Source of the DNA: Burkholderiaceae bacterium
GTDB lineage: Bacteria; Pseudomonadota; Gammaproteobacteria; Burkholderiales; Burkholderiaceae_F
Assembly (NCBI GenBank): GCA_013696665.1
Contig: JACCYC010000201.1
Span: forward strand, 1 to 5,614
Direction of reading: 5' to 3'
Length of the DNA: 5,614 nucleotides
Position numbers and translations under genes: made by a program. Below are positions 1 to 5,167 of this stretch, piece by piece (the stretch's first letter is position 1; each line of letters opens with the position of its first letter). A model generated the notes under the pieces. The model was not told the origin of the DNA, did not search any database, and worked only from the letters and a program-made list of their open reading frames with translations.

Positions 1-31
1 GCTGGACAATCCGGGGGACGCAAAGCTATGA
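1..31 (+). CDS. 3' end of upstream gene, probably ccmH (partial)
   Basis: The first bases can be read in the frame ending at the TGA at 29-31 as LDNPGDAKL-stop. This stop overlaps the ATG of the next gene in the arrangement ATGA, a common sign of translational coupling inside an operon. In System I cytochrome c maturation operons the gene directly before ccmI is usually ccmH, which encodes the membrane-anchored CXXC thiol oxidoreductase for apocytochrome c. Only nine codons are visible, with no motif, so the identity rests on gene order alone. Confidence 0.4.
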   Translation, partial: LDNPGDAKL

Positions 32-462
32 CAGCGTTCATCGTCGCAGCAATTGCAATGGTGGCCACAGCGATAGGTTGGATCCTGTGGCCGCTGCTGC
101 GCCGGAGCGAGTCGAGCACGGTTGACCATGGTGCAGCAAACGTGTGGATCTTCCGAGATCAGTTCGCTGATCTCGAAGCGGACCTTGCGCGCGGCACGCT
201 GTCTCCAGCGCAGTACGCCGAATCAAAAACCGAACTTGAACGACGTCTGCTCGACGACGTGCGCGCCAGTAGTGCGGCGCCCGACGGGCGGCGCAGTCAC
301 CGTTGGATTGCTGTCGTTGTCGCTTTGATTACACCGCTTGCTGCCGCCGCGTTGTACTTACAAGTCGGAAGCCCGGCCGGTCTGTCGCCGGGCAGTGCCG
401 TGGCGTCGGACGAAGGCGAGGTTACGCGCGAGCAGATCGAGGCAATGATCACCGATTTATAA
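28..462 (+). CDS. ccmI: CcmI N-terminal membrane part, cut short by an in-frame stop
   Basis: This 144-residue product matches the N-terminal (CcmI-1) half of CcmI, the subunit of the haem lyase complex (CcmF/H/I) that holds apocytochrome c for haem ligation at the periplasmic face of the inner membrane. Residues 2-24 form a first transmembrane helix. Residues 25-91 are the cytoplasmic loop with the family pattern VWIFRDQFADLEADLARGTL followed by a charged LERRLL helix. Residues about 92-113 form the second helix, leading into a short periplasmic stub that ends EQIEAMITDL. The ATG at 28 has a GGGGGA Shine-Dalgarno-like run at 13-18 and overlaps the preceding stop. The normal protein is about 400 residues; here TAA at 460-462 ends it, and the remainder continues in the same frame to 1272. 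The locus is either a nonsense pseudogene, a split gene, or a sequencing error. Confidence 0.8.
   Translation: MTAFIVAAIAMVATAIGWILWPLLRRSESSTVDHGAANVWIFRDQFADLEADLARGTLSPAQYAESKTELERRLLDDVRASSAAPDGRRSHRWIAVVVALITPLAAAALYLQVGSPAGLSPGSAVASDEGEVTREQIEAMITDL
460..462 (+). other. In-frame TAA interrupting ccmI
   Basis: The codons on both sides read EQIEAMITDL-stop-KRLDKEPTNAETWALL. This is the continuous family sequence across the start of the first TPR, with no residues gained or lost. The stop lies where homologues usually have a small or polar residue. A single base change from CAA, AAA or GAA would make it, so a substitution is more likely than an indel. Other genes in the window end with TAA (ku, msrA), so a reassigned TAA codon is not supported. 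Confidence 0.85.
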
Positions 463-468
463 AAGCGT

Positions 469-1272
469 TTGGATAAGGAACCGACGAACGCTGAAACATG
501 GGCACTGTTGGCACGGACCCAGTATGCAGTTGGAAATTTTTCCGAAGCCGCCGCTGCGTATGCGAAGGTCAGCGCACTGCTTCCTGAGAATGCGGACCTG
601 ATAGCTGATTACGCCGATGCTCTAGCGATGAGCCAGGGACGCACGTTTACGGGCAGGCCTCTTGAGCTCGTACGGCGCGCGTTGGTTCTTAACCCCAAAC
701 AGTGGAAAGCGCTTGCGATGGCGGGCTCCGAAGCGTTTGAGCGCCGCGACTATGTGGCGGCCATTGATTACTGGCAGCGCTTGCACAACATCACACCCCC
801 GGAGGCGCCGATAGCGCAGCAGCTTCAGGGCAGTATCGACCGCGCCCGGGAGCTGGCGGGTAGTTCTGTACCTCCGCCGCTTGCATCCGGATTCGTCGAA
901 GGGGCTCCTACCAGGAGCAGTGCGGATGGCCGCACCGTTACCGGCACGGTGACGTTGAGCGCCGCACTGATGTCCAAGGTCCAGCCGGATGATTCGGTAT
1001 TCATTTTCGCGCGCCCGGCGGATGGCTCCCGAATGCCGGTGGCAGTCGTCCGGGCACGCGCGAAGGAACTGCCTTTGCAATTCACTCTCGATGACTCCCG
1101 CGCCATGGCGCCGAGCGCAAAGATTTCCAACCTTGCCGAGGTCATCGTCACCGCGCGTGTTTCGCGCTCCGGCAACGCCATACCTGCTAGTGGCGATCTC
1201 GAAGGGGGTACTGAAAAGATCAAGGTCGGGAGCCAAGGCGTTGCTATCACGATCGATCGCGCGGTCCCCTAG
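469..1272 (+). CDS. ccmI: CcmI C-terminal part: TPR region and C-terminal domain, downstream of the in-frame stop
   Basis: This is the periplasmic (CcmI-2) half of the c-type cytochrome biogenesis protein, in the same frame as the 28-462 segment. Counting from the TTG at 469, TPR-like helices run about residues 8-39, 44-76 and 78-110. A Ser/Pro-rich linker (131-152) follows, then the C-terminal CcmI domain (156-264) with the family motifs VTGTVTLS, DDSVFIFARPADGSRMPVAV, LPLQFTLDDSRAMAP and VIVTARVSRSGNA. In homologues the TPR part binds the C-terminus of apocytochrome c. If expressed alone it would have only a TTG start, no clear Shine-Dalgarno and no signal peptide, so it would not reach the periplasm unless joined to the membrane part by readthrough. 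The next in-frame ATG (628) lies inside the TPRs. The coding sequence shows no further damage, so any inactivation is recent. Family identity is firm; whether it is made as a separate protein is doubtful. Confidence 0.65.
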   Translation: MDKEPTNAETWALLARTQYAVGNFSEAAAAYAKVSALLPENADLIADYADALAMSQGRTFTGRPLELVRRALVLNPKQWKALAMAGSEAFERRDYVAAIDYWQRLHNITPPEAPIAQQLQGSIDRARELAGSSVPPPLASGFVEGAPTRSSADGRTVTGTVTLSAALMSKVQPDDSVFIFARPADGSRMPVAVVRARAKELPLQFTLDDSRAMAPSAKISNLAEVIVTARVSRSGNAIPASGDLEGGTEKIKVGSQGVAITIDRAVP

Positions 1273-1287
1273 TTGCCGCTTTAGAGC

Positions 1288-1878
1288 GTGATTCTTCCAG
1301 CGGTCCAGGGGGCTTTGCGTGCGGTTTCGCTGACCTTCCGACGCGCGCTTGGCCTGCCCGCGCAGCTGGACACCGCGGACCGGCGCGTGCTCGAGCAAGT
1401 GATTCTTCCGGCTTTTGCAGCCCGTAGAACCCGCCAACGTTTGCTGTTTGTAGGCTGCGCCGCCTATACCCAACACTACGAGCAAATCTTCGCAGCCCAC
1501 GAGTATTGGACAATCGATCCCGTGGCATCCCGCAGGCGCTATGGGAGCCGACATCACATCATTGATGGACTGCAGAACCTCGGCGACCACGCAGAAGCCG
1601 AGTTCTTTGACGTCATTGTGTGCAACGGCGTGCTCGGGTGGGGTTTGAATCTGCCGGGGCAGGTCGATGCCGCTTTTACTGCCTGCCATCGACATCTGCG
1701 CACGGGTGGTGAGTTGGTGCTCGGATGGAATGACGTCGCTCCGCGGAATGATGTGTCTCCGAATGATGTTTCGGCACTGAAGCTTTTTCGCGCAGCGATC
1801 TTTGCGCCGCTTGAGACAACAAGATTTGCGGTGGCTGGTTCAAACCGTCATATTTTTGATTTTTTCGTCAAAGTGTGA
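1288..1878 (+). CDS. Class I SAM-dependent methyltransferase-like protein
   Basis: The 196-residue product has the layout of a Rossmann-fold methyltransferase. Motif I is at residues 51-61 (RLLFVGCAAYT), an acidic end of strand 2 follows at 73-78 (YWTIDP, D77), motif IV is at 106-119 (FFDVIVCNGVLGWG) and a post-IV strand is at 136-147 (HLRTGGELVLGW). The motif I glycine loop is poor (VGCAAYT rather than GxGxG), so activity and substrate are uncertain. There is no signal peptide, so it is probably cytoplasmic. GTG at 1288 is the first usable start because TAG lies in frame at 1282-1284; no strong Shine-Dalgarno precedes it. It begins 15 bp after the ccmI stop on the same strand and may be read from the ccm operon, although it is not a standard Ccm component. 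A short NDV repeat occupies residues 148-161. I do not recognise a specific gene name. Confidence 0.75.
   Translation: MILPAVQGALRAVSLTFRRALGLPAQLDTADRRVLEQVILPAFAARRTRQRLLFVGCAAYTQHYEQIFAAHEYWTIDPVASRRRYGSRHHIIDGLQNLGDHAEAEFFDVIVCNGVLGWGLNLPGQVDAAFTACHRHLRTGGELVLGWNDVAPRNDVSPNDVSALKLFRAAIFAPLETTRFAVAGSNRHIFDFFVKV
1729..1770 (+). repeat. Short imperfect in-frame repeat (NDV x3)
   Basis: Three copies of AATGAyGT start at 1729, 1747 and 1762, encoding NDVAPR, NDVSP and NDVSA near the C-terminal side of the methyltransferase-like protein. Spacings of 18 and 15 bp keep the reading frame. It looks like a small local duplication in a loop after the GWND strand end. Confidence 0.5.
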
Positions 1879-1901
1879 ATCCGATAAAATACATTAACAG
1901 A

Positions 1902-1930
1902 TTTACTTAACCTATTGCGTTTTATAGCAT
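1902..1930 (+). promoter_or_regulatory. Weak sigma-70 promoter candidate
   Basis: TTTACT (1902-1907) is followed after 17 bp by TAGCAT (1925-1930), each matching four of six consensus positions. An alternative -10, TATAGC at 1923-1928, gives a 15 bp spacer. The site sits in the AT-rich stretch upstream of the small ORF and ku, the only sizeable gap on the + strand in the window. The call rests on visual matching only. Confidence 0.25.
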
Positions 1931-2039
1931 TTTTCAGATTCTGTTAGACGCGCATTAGATGGGCTTGATCTTTGCCTTCCAGTTACACGCTTCGGTGTCT
2001 GCGGGCCATCAACTCTCGGGTGCTGTTCGCACAACTACT

Positions 2040-2044
2040 GGGAG
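2040..2044 (+). promoter_or_regulatory. Ribosome binding site for the small ORF at 2050
   Basis: GGGAG lies five bases before the ATG at 2050, a good Shine-Dalgarno and spacing. It is the main reason to choose this start over the upstream TTG at 1972 in the same frame. Confidence 0.45.
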
Positions 2045-2049
2045 TCTCC

Positions 2050-2214
2050 ATGAACCTGATGCGTCATCGCCCCTATCTCCGTGCTCTGAGCCGATCGCAG
2101 CGACTTGCGTGGTGGCAGCAGAAGAAGCGTCTGAACTTGCGGGTTACGATTGGTGCTGCTTGGGTGCCTGATTCAGTGCGCCGCACGTACGCCTACGCGC
2201 TTCGTCCTAACTGA
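2050..2214 (+). CDS. Possible small basic protein, 54 residues, unknown function
   Basis: The ORF encodes a 54-residue, arginine-rich protein beginning MNLMRHRPYLRALSRSQR, followed by a WWQQKKR segment and ending in YAYALRPN. It has no predicted transmembrane helix, signal peptide or cysteine, and I recognise no family. Support comes from the GGGAG at 2040-2044, an ATG start, codon choice without obvious rare codons (about 34 of 54 third positions are G or C by my count), and the stop lying only 7 bp before the ku ATG, which would allow translational coupling. Against it are its short length, an alternative overlapping frame (1959-2171), and the lack of a known homologue. It could be a leader peptide, a small nucleic-acid-binding protein, or chance. 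Confidence 0.4.
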   Translation: MNLMRHRPYLRALSRSQRLAWWQQKKRLNLRVTIGAAWVPDSVRRTYAYALRPN

Positions 2215-2221
2215 GTTATCA

Positions 2222-3136
2222 ATGGCCGCGCGCTCGCTGCAATCCGTCACGATCACTTTTGGTCTGGTCACAATCCCGGTCAAGATGTACGCGGCCACCA
2301 ATCCGCGTGCTGGTGTTTCATTCACGATGCTCGATGCGAAGGGTGGCCGAGTCAAGCAGCAATACATCTCTGCCGAAAGCGGCGACGTTGTGGCCCGCAC
2401 GGAGATGATCAAGGGCTACGAATTCGAGAAGGATCGGTTCGTCACATTTACGAAAGAAGAACTGAAATCCCTCGAGGAAGCGGCATCCGGCGCGGTTGAG
2501 ATCACCGAGTTTGTGCCGGCCGAATCGATCGATCCGGTGTTCTACGAAAAAGCGTATTACCTCGGACCCGACAAGGGCGGGGCAAAACCATATCGTTTGC
2601 TCGCCGATGCGATGCGCGAGTCGGGTCGCTCCGCGATTGGGCGCTGGGCGGCGCGCGGTAAGCAATACCTGGTCAACATCCGGGTGGTCGAGCAGGGCCT
2701 CGTTCTGCAAGAATTGCTCTACGCCGATGAAGTGCGTTCGATCGACGAGGTCGAGATGCCCAACGCCAATATTGATCCAAGAGAGCTTGCACTGGCCAAT
2801 CAACTGATCGACAGCATTACGTCGAAGACATTTGATCCGACCAAGTACAAGGACGACGTAAAGGATCGCATCGAAGCGCAAATTCAGAAGAAAGTGGAAG
2901 GTGAAGAAATCACAGTGCCCGCCGGCGGCGCGGCCACACCATCCGGAGCCAAGGTTATCGATATCATGGATGCGCTTCGAGCGAGTCTGAAGCGCAAGCA
3001 GGGTGGCAATGGCGCCAGCGATGACCCTGATGAAAGCCGCGATCGAAAGCCGGTTGCCGGCAAGCCGACTGCGAAGAAGGCCGCAAAGAAAGCTGCAAAA
3101 AAATCACCGACCCGGATCGTGCGCAAGGCGGCGTAA
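2222..3136 (+). CDS. ku: Bacterial Ku, non-homologous end-joining protein
   Basis: This 304-residue product is bacterial Ku, the homodimeric ring that binds DNA double-strand break ends and recruits ligase LigD. The Ku core starts at once with RSLQSVTITFGLVTIPVKMY (residues 4-23) and continues with IKGYEFEKDRFVTFTKEEL (63-81), VEITEFVPAESIDPVFYEKA (92-111), the GKQYLVNIRVVEQGLVLQEL core strands (146-165) and LANQLIDSI (191-199). VIDIMDALRASL (245-256) is the conserved helix after the core. The remaining tail is charged and ends in a lysine/alanine-rich, histone H1-like stretch (about 281-304), which in other bacterial Ku proteins binds DNA. ATG 2222 fits the family N-terminus; the frame stays open to a TTG at 2150, but those 24 residues are not Ku-like. 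A weak GAG lies at 2213-2215. No ligD is in the window. Confidence 0.95.
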   Translation: MAARSLQSVTITFGLVTIPVKMYAATNPRAGVSFTMLDAKGGRVKQQYISAESGDVVARTEMIKGYEFEKDRFVTFTKEELKSLEEAASGAVEITEFVPAESIDPVFYEKAYYLGPDKGGAKPYRLLADAMRESGRSAIGRWAARGKQYLVNIRVVEQGLVLQELLYADEVRSIDEVEMPNANIDPRELALANQLIDSITSKTFDPTKYKDDVKDRIEAQIQKKVEGEEITVPAGGAATPSGAKVIDIMDALRASLKRKQGGNGASDDPDESRDRKPVAGKPTAKKAAKKAAKKSPTRIVRKAA

Positions 3137-3172
3137 CGTTTGAGCGCGAATTGCTAACGCTGGCATTACATC

Positions 3173-3178
3173 AGGAGA
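3173..3178 (+). promoter_or_regulatory. Strong ribosome binding site for the phasin-like gene
   Basis: AGGAGA stands five bases before the ATG at 3184. It is the best Shine-Dalgarno in the window and fixes this start rather than the TTG at 3151. High translation fits an abundant granule-coat or DNA-associated protein. Confidence 0.7.
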
Positions 3179-3183
3179 CATAC

Positions 3184-3783
3184 ATGGCGCAGAAAACTCC
3201 CGCGATTCCATTTGCGGGTCTGTACGAAGCACAGACCGTGGCTACGGCAGAGATTGTGCAAGCCGCATTAAATGGCATGCAGCGACTACAGCAGTTGACG
3301 TTGCAGGCAATGCGGGCCGGCGCAGGCGGACAATTTTCGCTTGCCCAAACGATGGGGTCAATGCGCGAGACGGGTGATATCAACCGTGCGGCGGCCGAGC
3401 TTGCTCCCGCAGCCGAGCAGGGCGCTCGCTATCAACGCGAGTTACTGCAGGCAATCTCGGAGATGAACAGCGAAGTGGTACGTGCCAGCTACTCAATGAT
3501 GGAGCGCATGCGAGAGGCCATCACGGCTTCCGCGGGCTCGCTGTCAATGCCCACTGCGATGGCAGGTCTCGCACCGCGCGGCGAGGCTCTTTCGAATCCG
3601 ATGGCGATGTACGACTCGGCGATGCGGCAATGGCAAACGGCCGTGCAGCAGATGATGGAAACTCCCGCAGTCGCGATGGCGGTGGCGTCGGCGCAGGACG
3701 ATCGCGAGCGTCCCGCGCGCACTGCGCCTGCGCGCAAAACTAAGCGCGCGGCCAAGCGCAAACAAGGTGCGCATCCGCGTTGA
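3184..3783 (+). CDS. Phasin family-like protein with basic C-terminal tail
   Basis: The 199-residue product is helical, alanine- and methionine-rich, with no membrane segment, signal peptide or cysteine. It resembles phasins, the amphipathic proteins that coat polyhydroxyalkanoate granules. After FAGLYEAQTVATAEIVQAAL (residues 10-29) comes GMQRLQQLTLQAMRA (31-45), matching the helix pattern of the phasin_2 type, then a second helical region about 80-115 with YQRELLQAISEMNSEVV. A Pro/Ala linker leads to a basic tail (about 173-199, rich in K, R and A, including KTKRAAKRK) like those of phasins that also bind DNA (PhaM, PhaF). The ATG is preceded by AGGAGA. It lies 47 bp after ku. No PHA synthase or other pha gene is in the window. 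The phasin call rests on overall pattern; another helical nucleoid-associated protein is possible. Confidence 0.65.
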   Translation: MAQKTPAIPFAGLYEAQTVATAEIVQAALNGMQRLQQLTLQAMRAGAGGQFSLAQTMGSMRETGDINRAAAELAPAAEQGARYQRELLQAISEMNSEVVRASYSMMERMREAITASAGSLSMPTAMAGLAPRGEALSNPMAMYDSAMRQWQTAVQQMMETPAVAMAVASAQDDRERPARTAPARKTKRAAKRKQGAHPR

Positions 3784-3820
3784 TAGTCAGCTTGCGCGAA
3801 TTTGATACGCAAACTGTGCC

Positions 3821-5155
3821 GTGACGTTTGCGATCTGGGCGCTGATCGCCGGCGCTATTTTCACTGTGATGGCACTGTCGGGGACGCTGCTCAAGCGTCT
3901 TCCGTTGAGCACGTCGATGCTGTATCTGATAGCGGGTTTCGCACTGGGCCCGGCCGGGCTCGCGCTGCTCGATCCATCGCCGAGCGCCGACCATGCGATT
4001 CTCGAAATCGTGGTCGAGGCCGCGGTTCTAATTTCACTGTTTGCGGTCGGATTGAAGCTGACGCTGCCGCTGTCGCACGGGCGTTGGCGCGCGCCGTTGC
4101 GACTTGCCACGCTATCGATGCTGATCACGATTGCGCTGCTGTCTGCGATCGGCATCGTGCTGTTCGATCTTGCGCCCGGTGCCGCGATCCTGCTGGCCGC
4201 AATACTGGCACCGACCGATCCCGTACTGGCCTCGGATGTTCAGCTTGCCGACCCGAACGATCGCGATGCGGTGCGCTTCAGCTTGACCGGCGAGGGCGGG
4301 CTCAACGACGGCGCCGCGTTTCCATTCGTGATGTTGGGCCTCGGGCTGATTGGCTTGCGCGATCCGGGCGCCGGTCTCTGGCGCTGGCTGACGTTCGATC
4401 TCATCTGGGCCACTGCCGGCGGCCTTGCGATCGGCGCCATCTGCGGCTACGCGATCGGGAAACTGGTGCTGTACTTACGCACGGAGCATAAGGAGGCGGT
4501 CGGCCTCGACGAGTTTTTGATGCTCGGATTAGTGGGAGTTGCGTACGGCGCCGCGCAGCTCGCGTCGACCTACGGATTCCTCGCGGTGTTTGCCGCCGGA
4601 CTGGCTTTGCAACGATCACAGCGCCAAGCCACGGGCGCATCATCGCAGCGCGCCGCCGCCAAAGTGGCAGACCAGCCATTGGAGGTGGGATCAACCGAAC
4701 GCAAGGAGGAACTTGCCACCGACCCCAAGCTTGCGGGCGCGTACATGACGCAGGCCGTGCGCGGCTTCAACGAGCAGCTCGAGCGCATCGTCGAAGTGGC
4801 GATCGTTGTGATCGTCGGCGCGATGCTGACGTTGATCGATCTGCCCGGCAACGGGGTCGTCTTTCTGTTGCTGCTGTTCTTTGTGGTGCGTCCAGTGGCC
4901 GTGGGAATCGGCCTTATAGGATTGCAAATGCCGCGTGATCAGCGGCTGCTGATCGGCTGGTTCGGCATCCGCGGCATCGGCTCGATCTACTACTTGCTCT
5001 TCGCGATCGGCCAGGGACTGCCTGCCGCGGACACACAGCTGATGCTGTCGATCGTGCTCACCGCCGTAGCAGCGTCGATCGTGGTGCACGGAATCTCGGT
5101 GACGCCGCTGATGAAGCTTTACAGCGCGCGTCGCCCGCCGCGGCGAAGCCGTTAG
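3821..5155 (+). CDS. CPA1-family cation:proton antiporter (NhaP-like)
   Basis: The 444-residue product is an inner-membrane protein of the monovalent cation:proton antiporter-1 superfamily, which exchanges Na+ or K+ for H+. Hydrophobic helices fill residues about 3-24, 31-50, 58-82, 93-115, 118-140, 164-180, 188-218, 230-263, 322-340, 344-367, 374-400 and 405-432. The transport-site signatures are visible: APTDP at 130-134 (D133), GEGGLNDGAAFPF at 157-169 (N162, D163), and WFGIRGIGSIYYL at 380-392 (R384). A hydrophilic loop at about 265-318 separates the two halves. The C-terminus is short and basic, with no large regulatory domain. GTG 3821 is the only suitable start after the in-frame TGA at 3803-3805; it has no clear Shine-Dalgarno. 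It begins 37 bp after the phasin-like gene and converges with msrA. Cation preference cannot be told from sequence. Confidence 0.9.
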   Translation: MTFAIWALIAGAIFTVMALSGTLLKRLPLSTSMLYLIAGFALGPAGLALLDPSPSADHAILEIVVEAAVLISLFAVGLKLTLPLSHGRWRAPLRLATLSMLITIALLSAIGIVLFDLAPGAAILLAAILAPTDPVLASDVQLADPNDRDAVRFSLTGEGGLNDGAAFPFVMLGLGLIGLRDPGAGLWRWLTFDLIWATAGGLAIGAICGYAIGKLVLYLRTEHKEAVGLDEFLMLGLVGVAYGAAQLASTYGFLAVFAAGLALQRSQRQATGASSQRAAAKVADQPLEVGSTERKEELATDPKLAGAYMTQAVRGFNEQLERIVEVAIVVIVGAMLTLIDLPGNGVVFLLLLFFVVRPVAVGIGLIGLQMPRDQRLLIGWFGIRGIGSIYYLLFAIGQGLPAADTQLMLSIVLTAVAASIVVHGISVTPLMKLYSARRPPRRSR

Positions 5156-5161
5156 GCGGGC
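5133..5161. terminator. GC-rich hairpin between convergent genes, possible bidirectional terminator
   Basis: GCCCGCC (5133-5139) pairs perfectly with GGCGGGC (5155-5161), and the enclosed loop contains a second hairpin, CGGC-GAA-GCCG (5141-5151). It spans the last codons of the antiporter gene and the 12 bp gap before the msrA stop. No T run follows on either strand, so it is not a classical intrinsic terminator. Confidence 0.3.
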
Positions 5162-5167
5162 CCCCGC

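Larger units (their letters stand above)
1879..2049. other. AT-rich intergenic region, no gene seen
   Basis: Between the methyltransferase stop and the small ORF there is no convincing coding sequence on either strand. The part from about 1881 to 1960 is clearly richer in A and T than the flanking genes, as expected of a promoter region for the ku side. No stem-loop followed by a T run that would make a convincing terminator was found. Confidence 0.5.

Noticed and set aside
622..1695. Long antisense ORF (357 codons) across ccmI and the methyltransferase gene
   Set aside because: It lies opposite two well-supported genes, has no family-like motifs and a composition typical of a GC-rich shadow frame.
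1855..1872. TTTGA/TCAAA inverted repeat around a T run at the end of the methyltransferase gene
   Set aside because: The stem is only 5 bp of mostly A/T and the T run lies in the loop, so it is not a credible terminator.
1959..2171. 70-codon ORF in another frame over the small ORF upstream of ku
   Set aside because: It has an ATG but no Shine-Dalgarno, and low-complexity Ser/Ala/Cys content. The 2050 frame has better start signals.
2150..2221. Extended N-terminus for Ku from TTG 2150
   Set aside because: The 24 extra residues are not Ku-like and overlap the small ORF. The family N-terminus begins at ATG 2222.
2318..2881. Antisense ORF of 187 codons within ku
   Set aside because: It is opposite the conserved Ku core and has no recognisable domain.
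3151..3183. TTG 3151 start for the phasin-like gene
   Set aside because: The strong AGGAGA at 3173-3178 points to ATG 3184.
3802..4491. 229-codon + strand ORF overlapping the antiporter gene
   Set aside because: It is an alternative frame rich in Arg, Asp and Cys with no domain, while the overlapping frame is a clear transporter.
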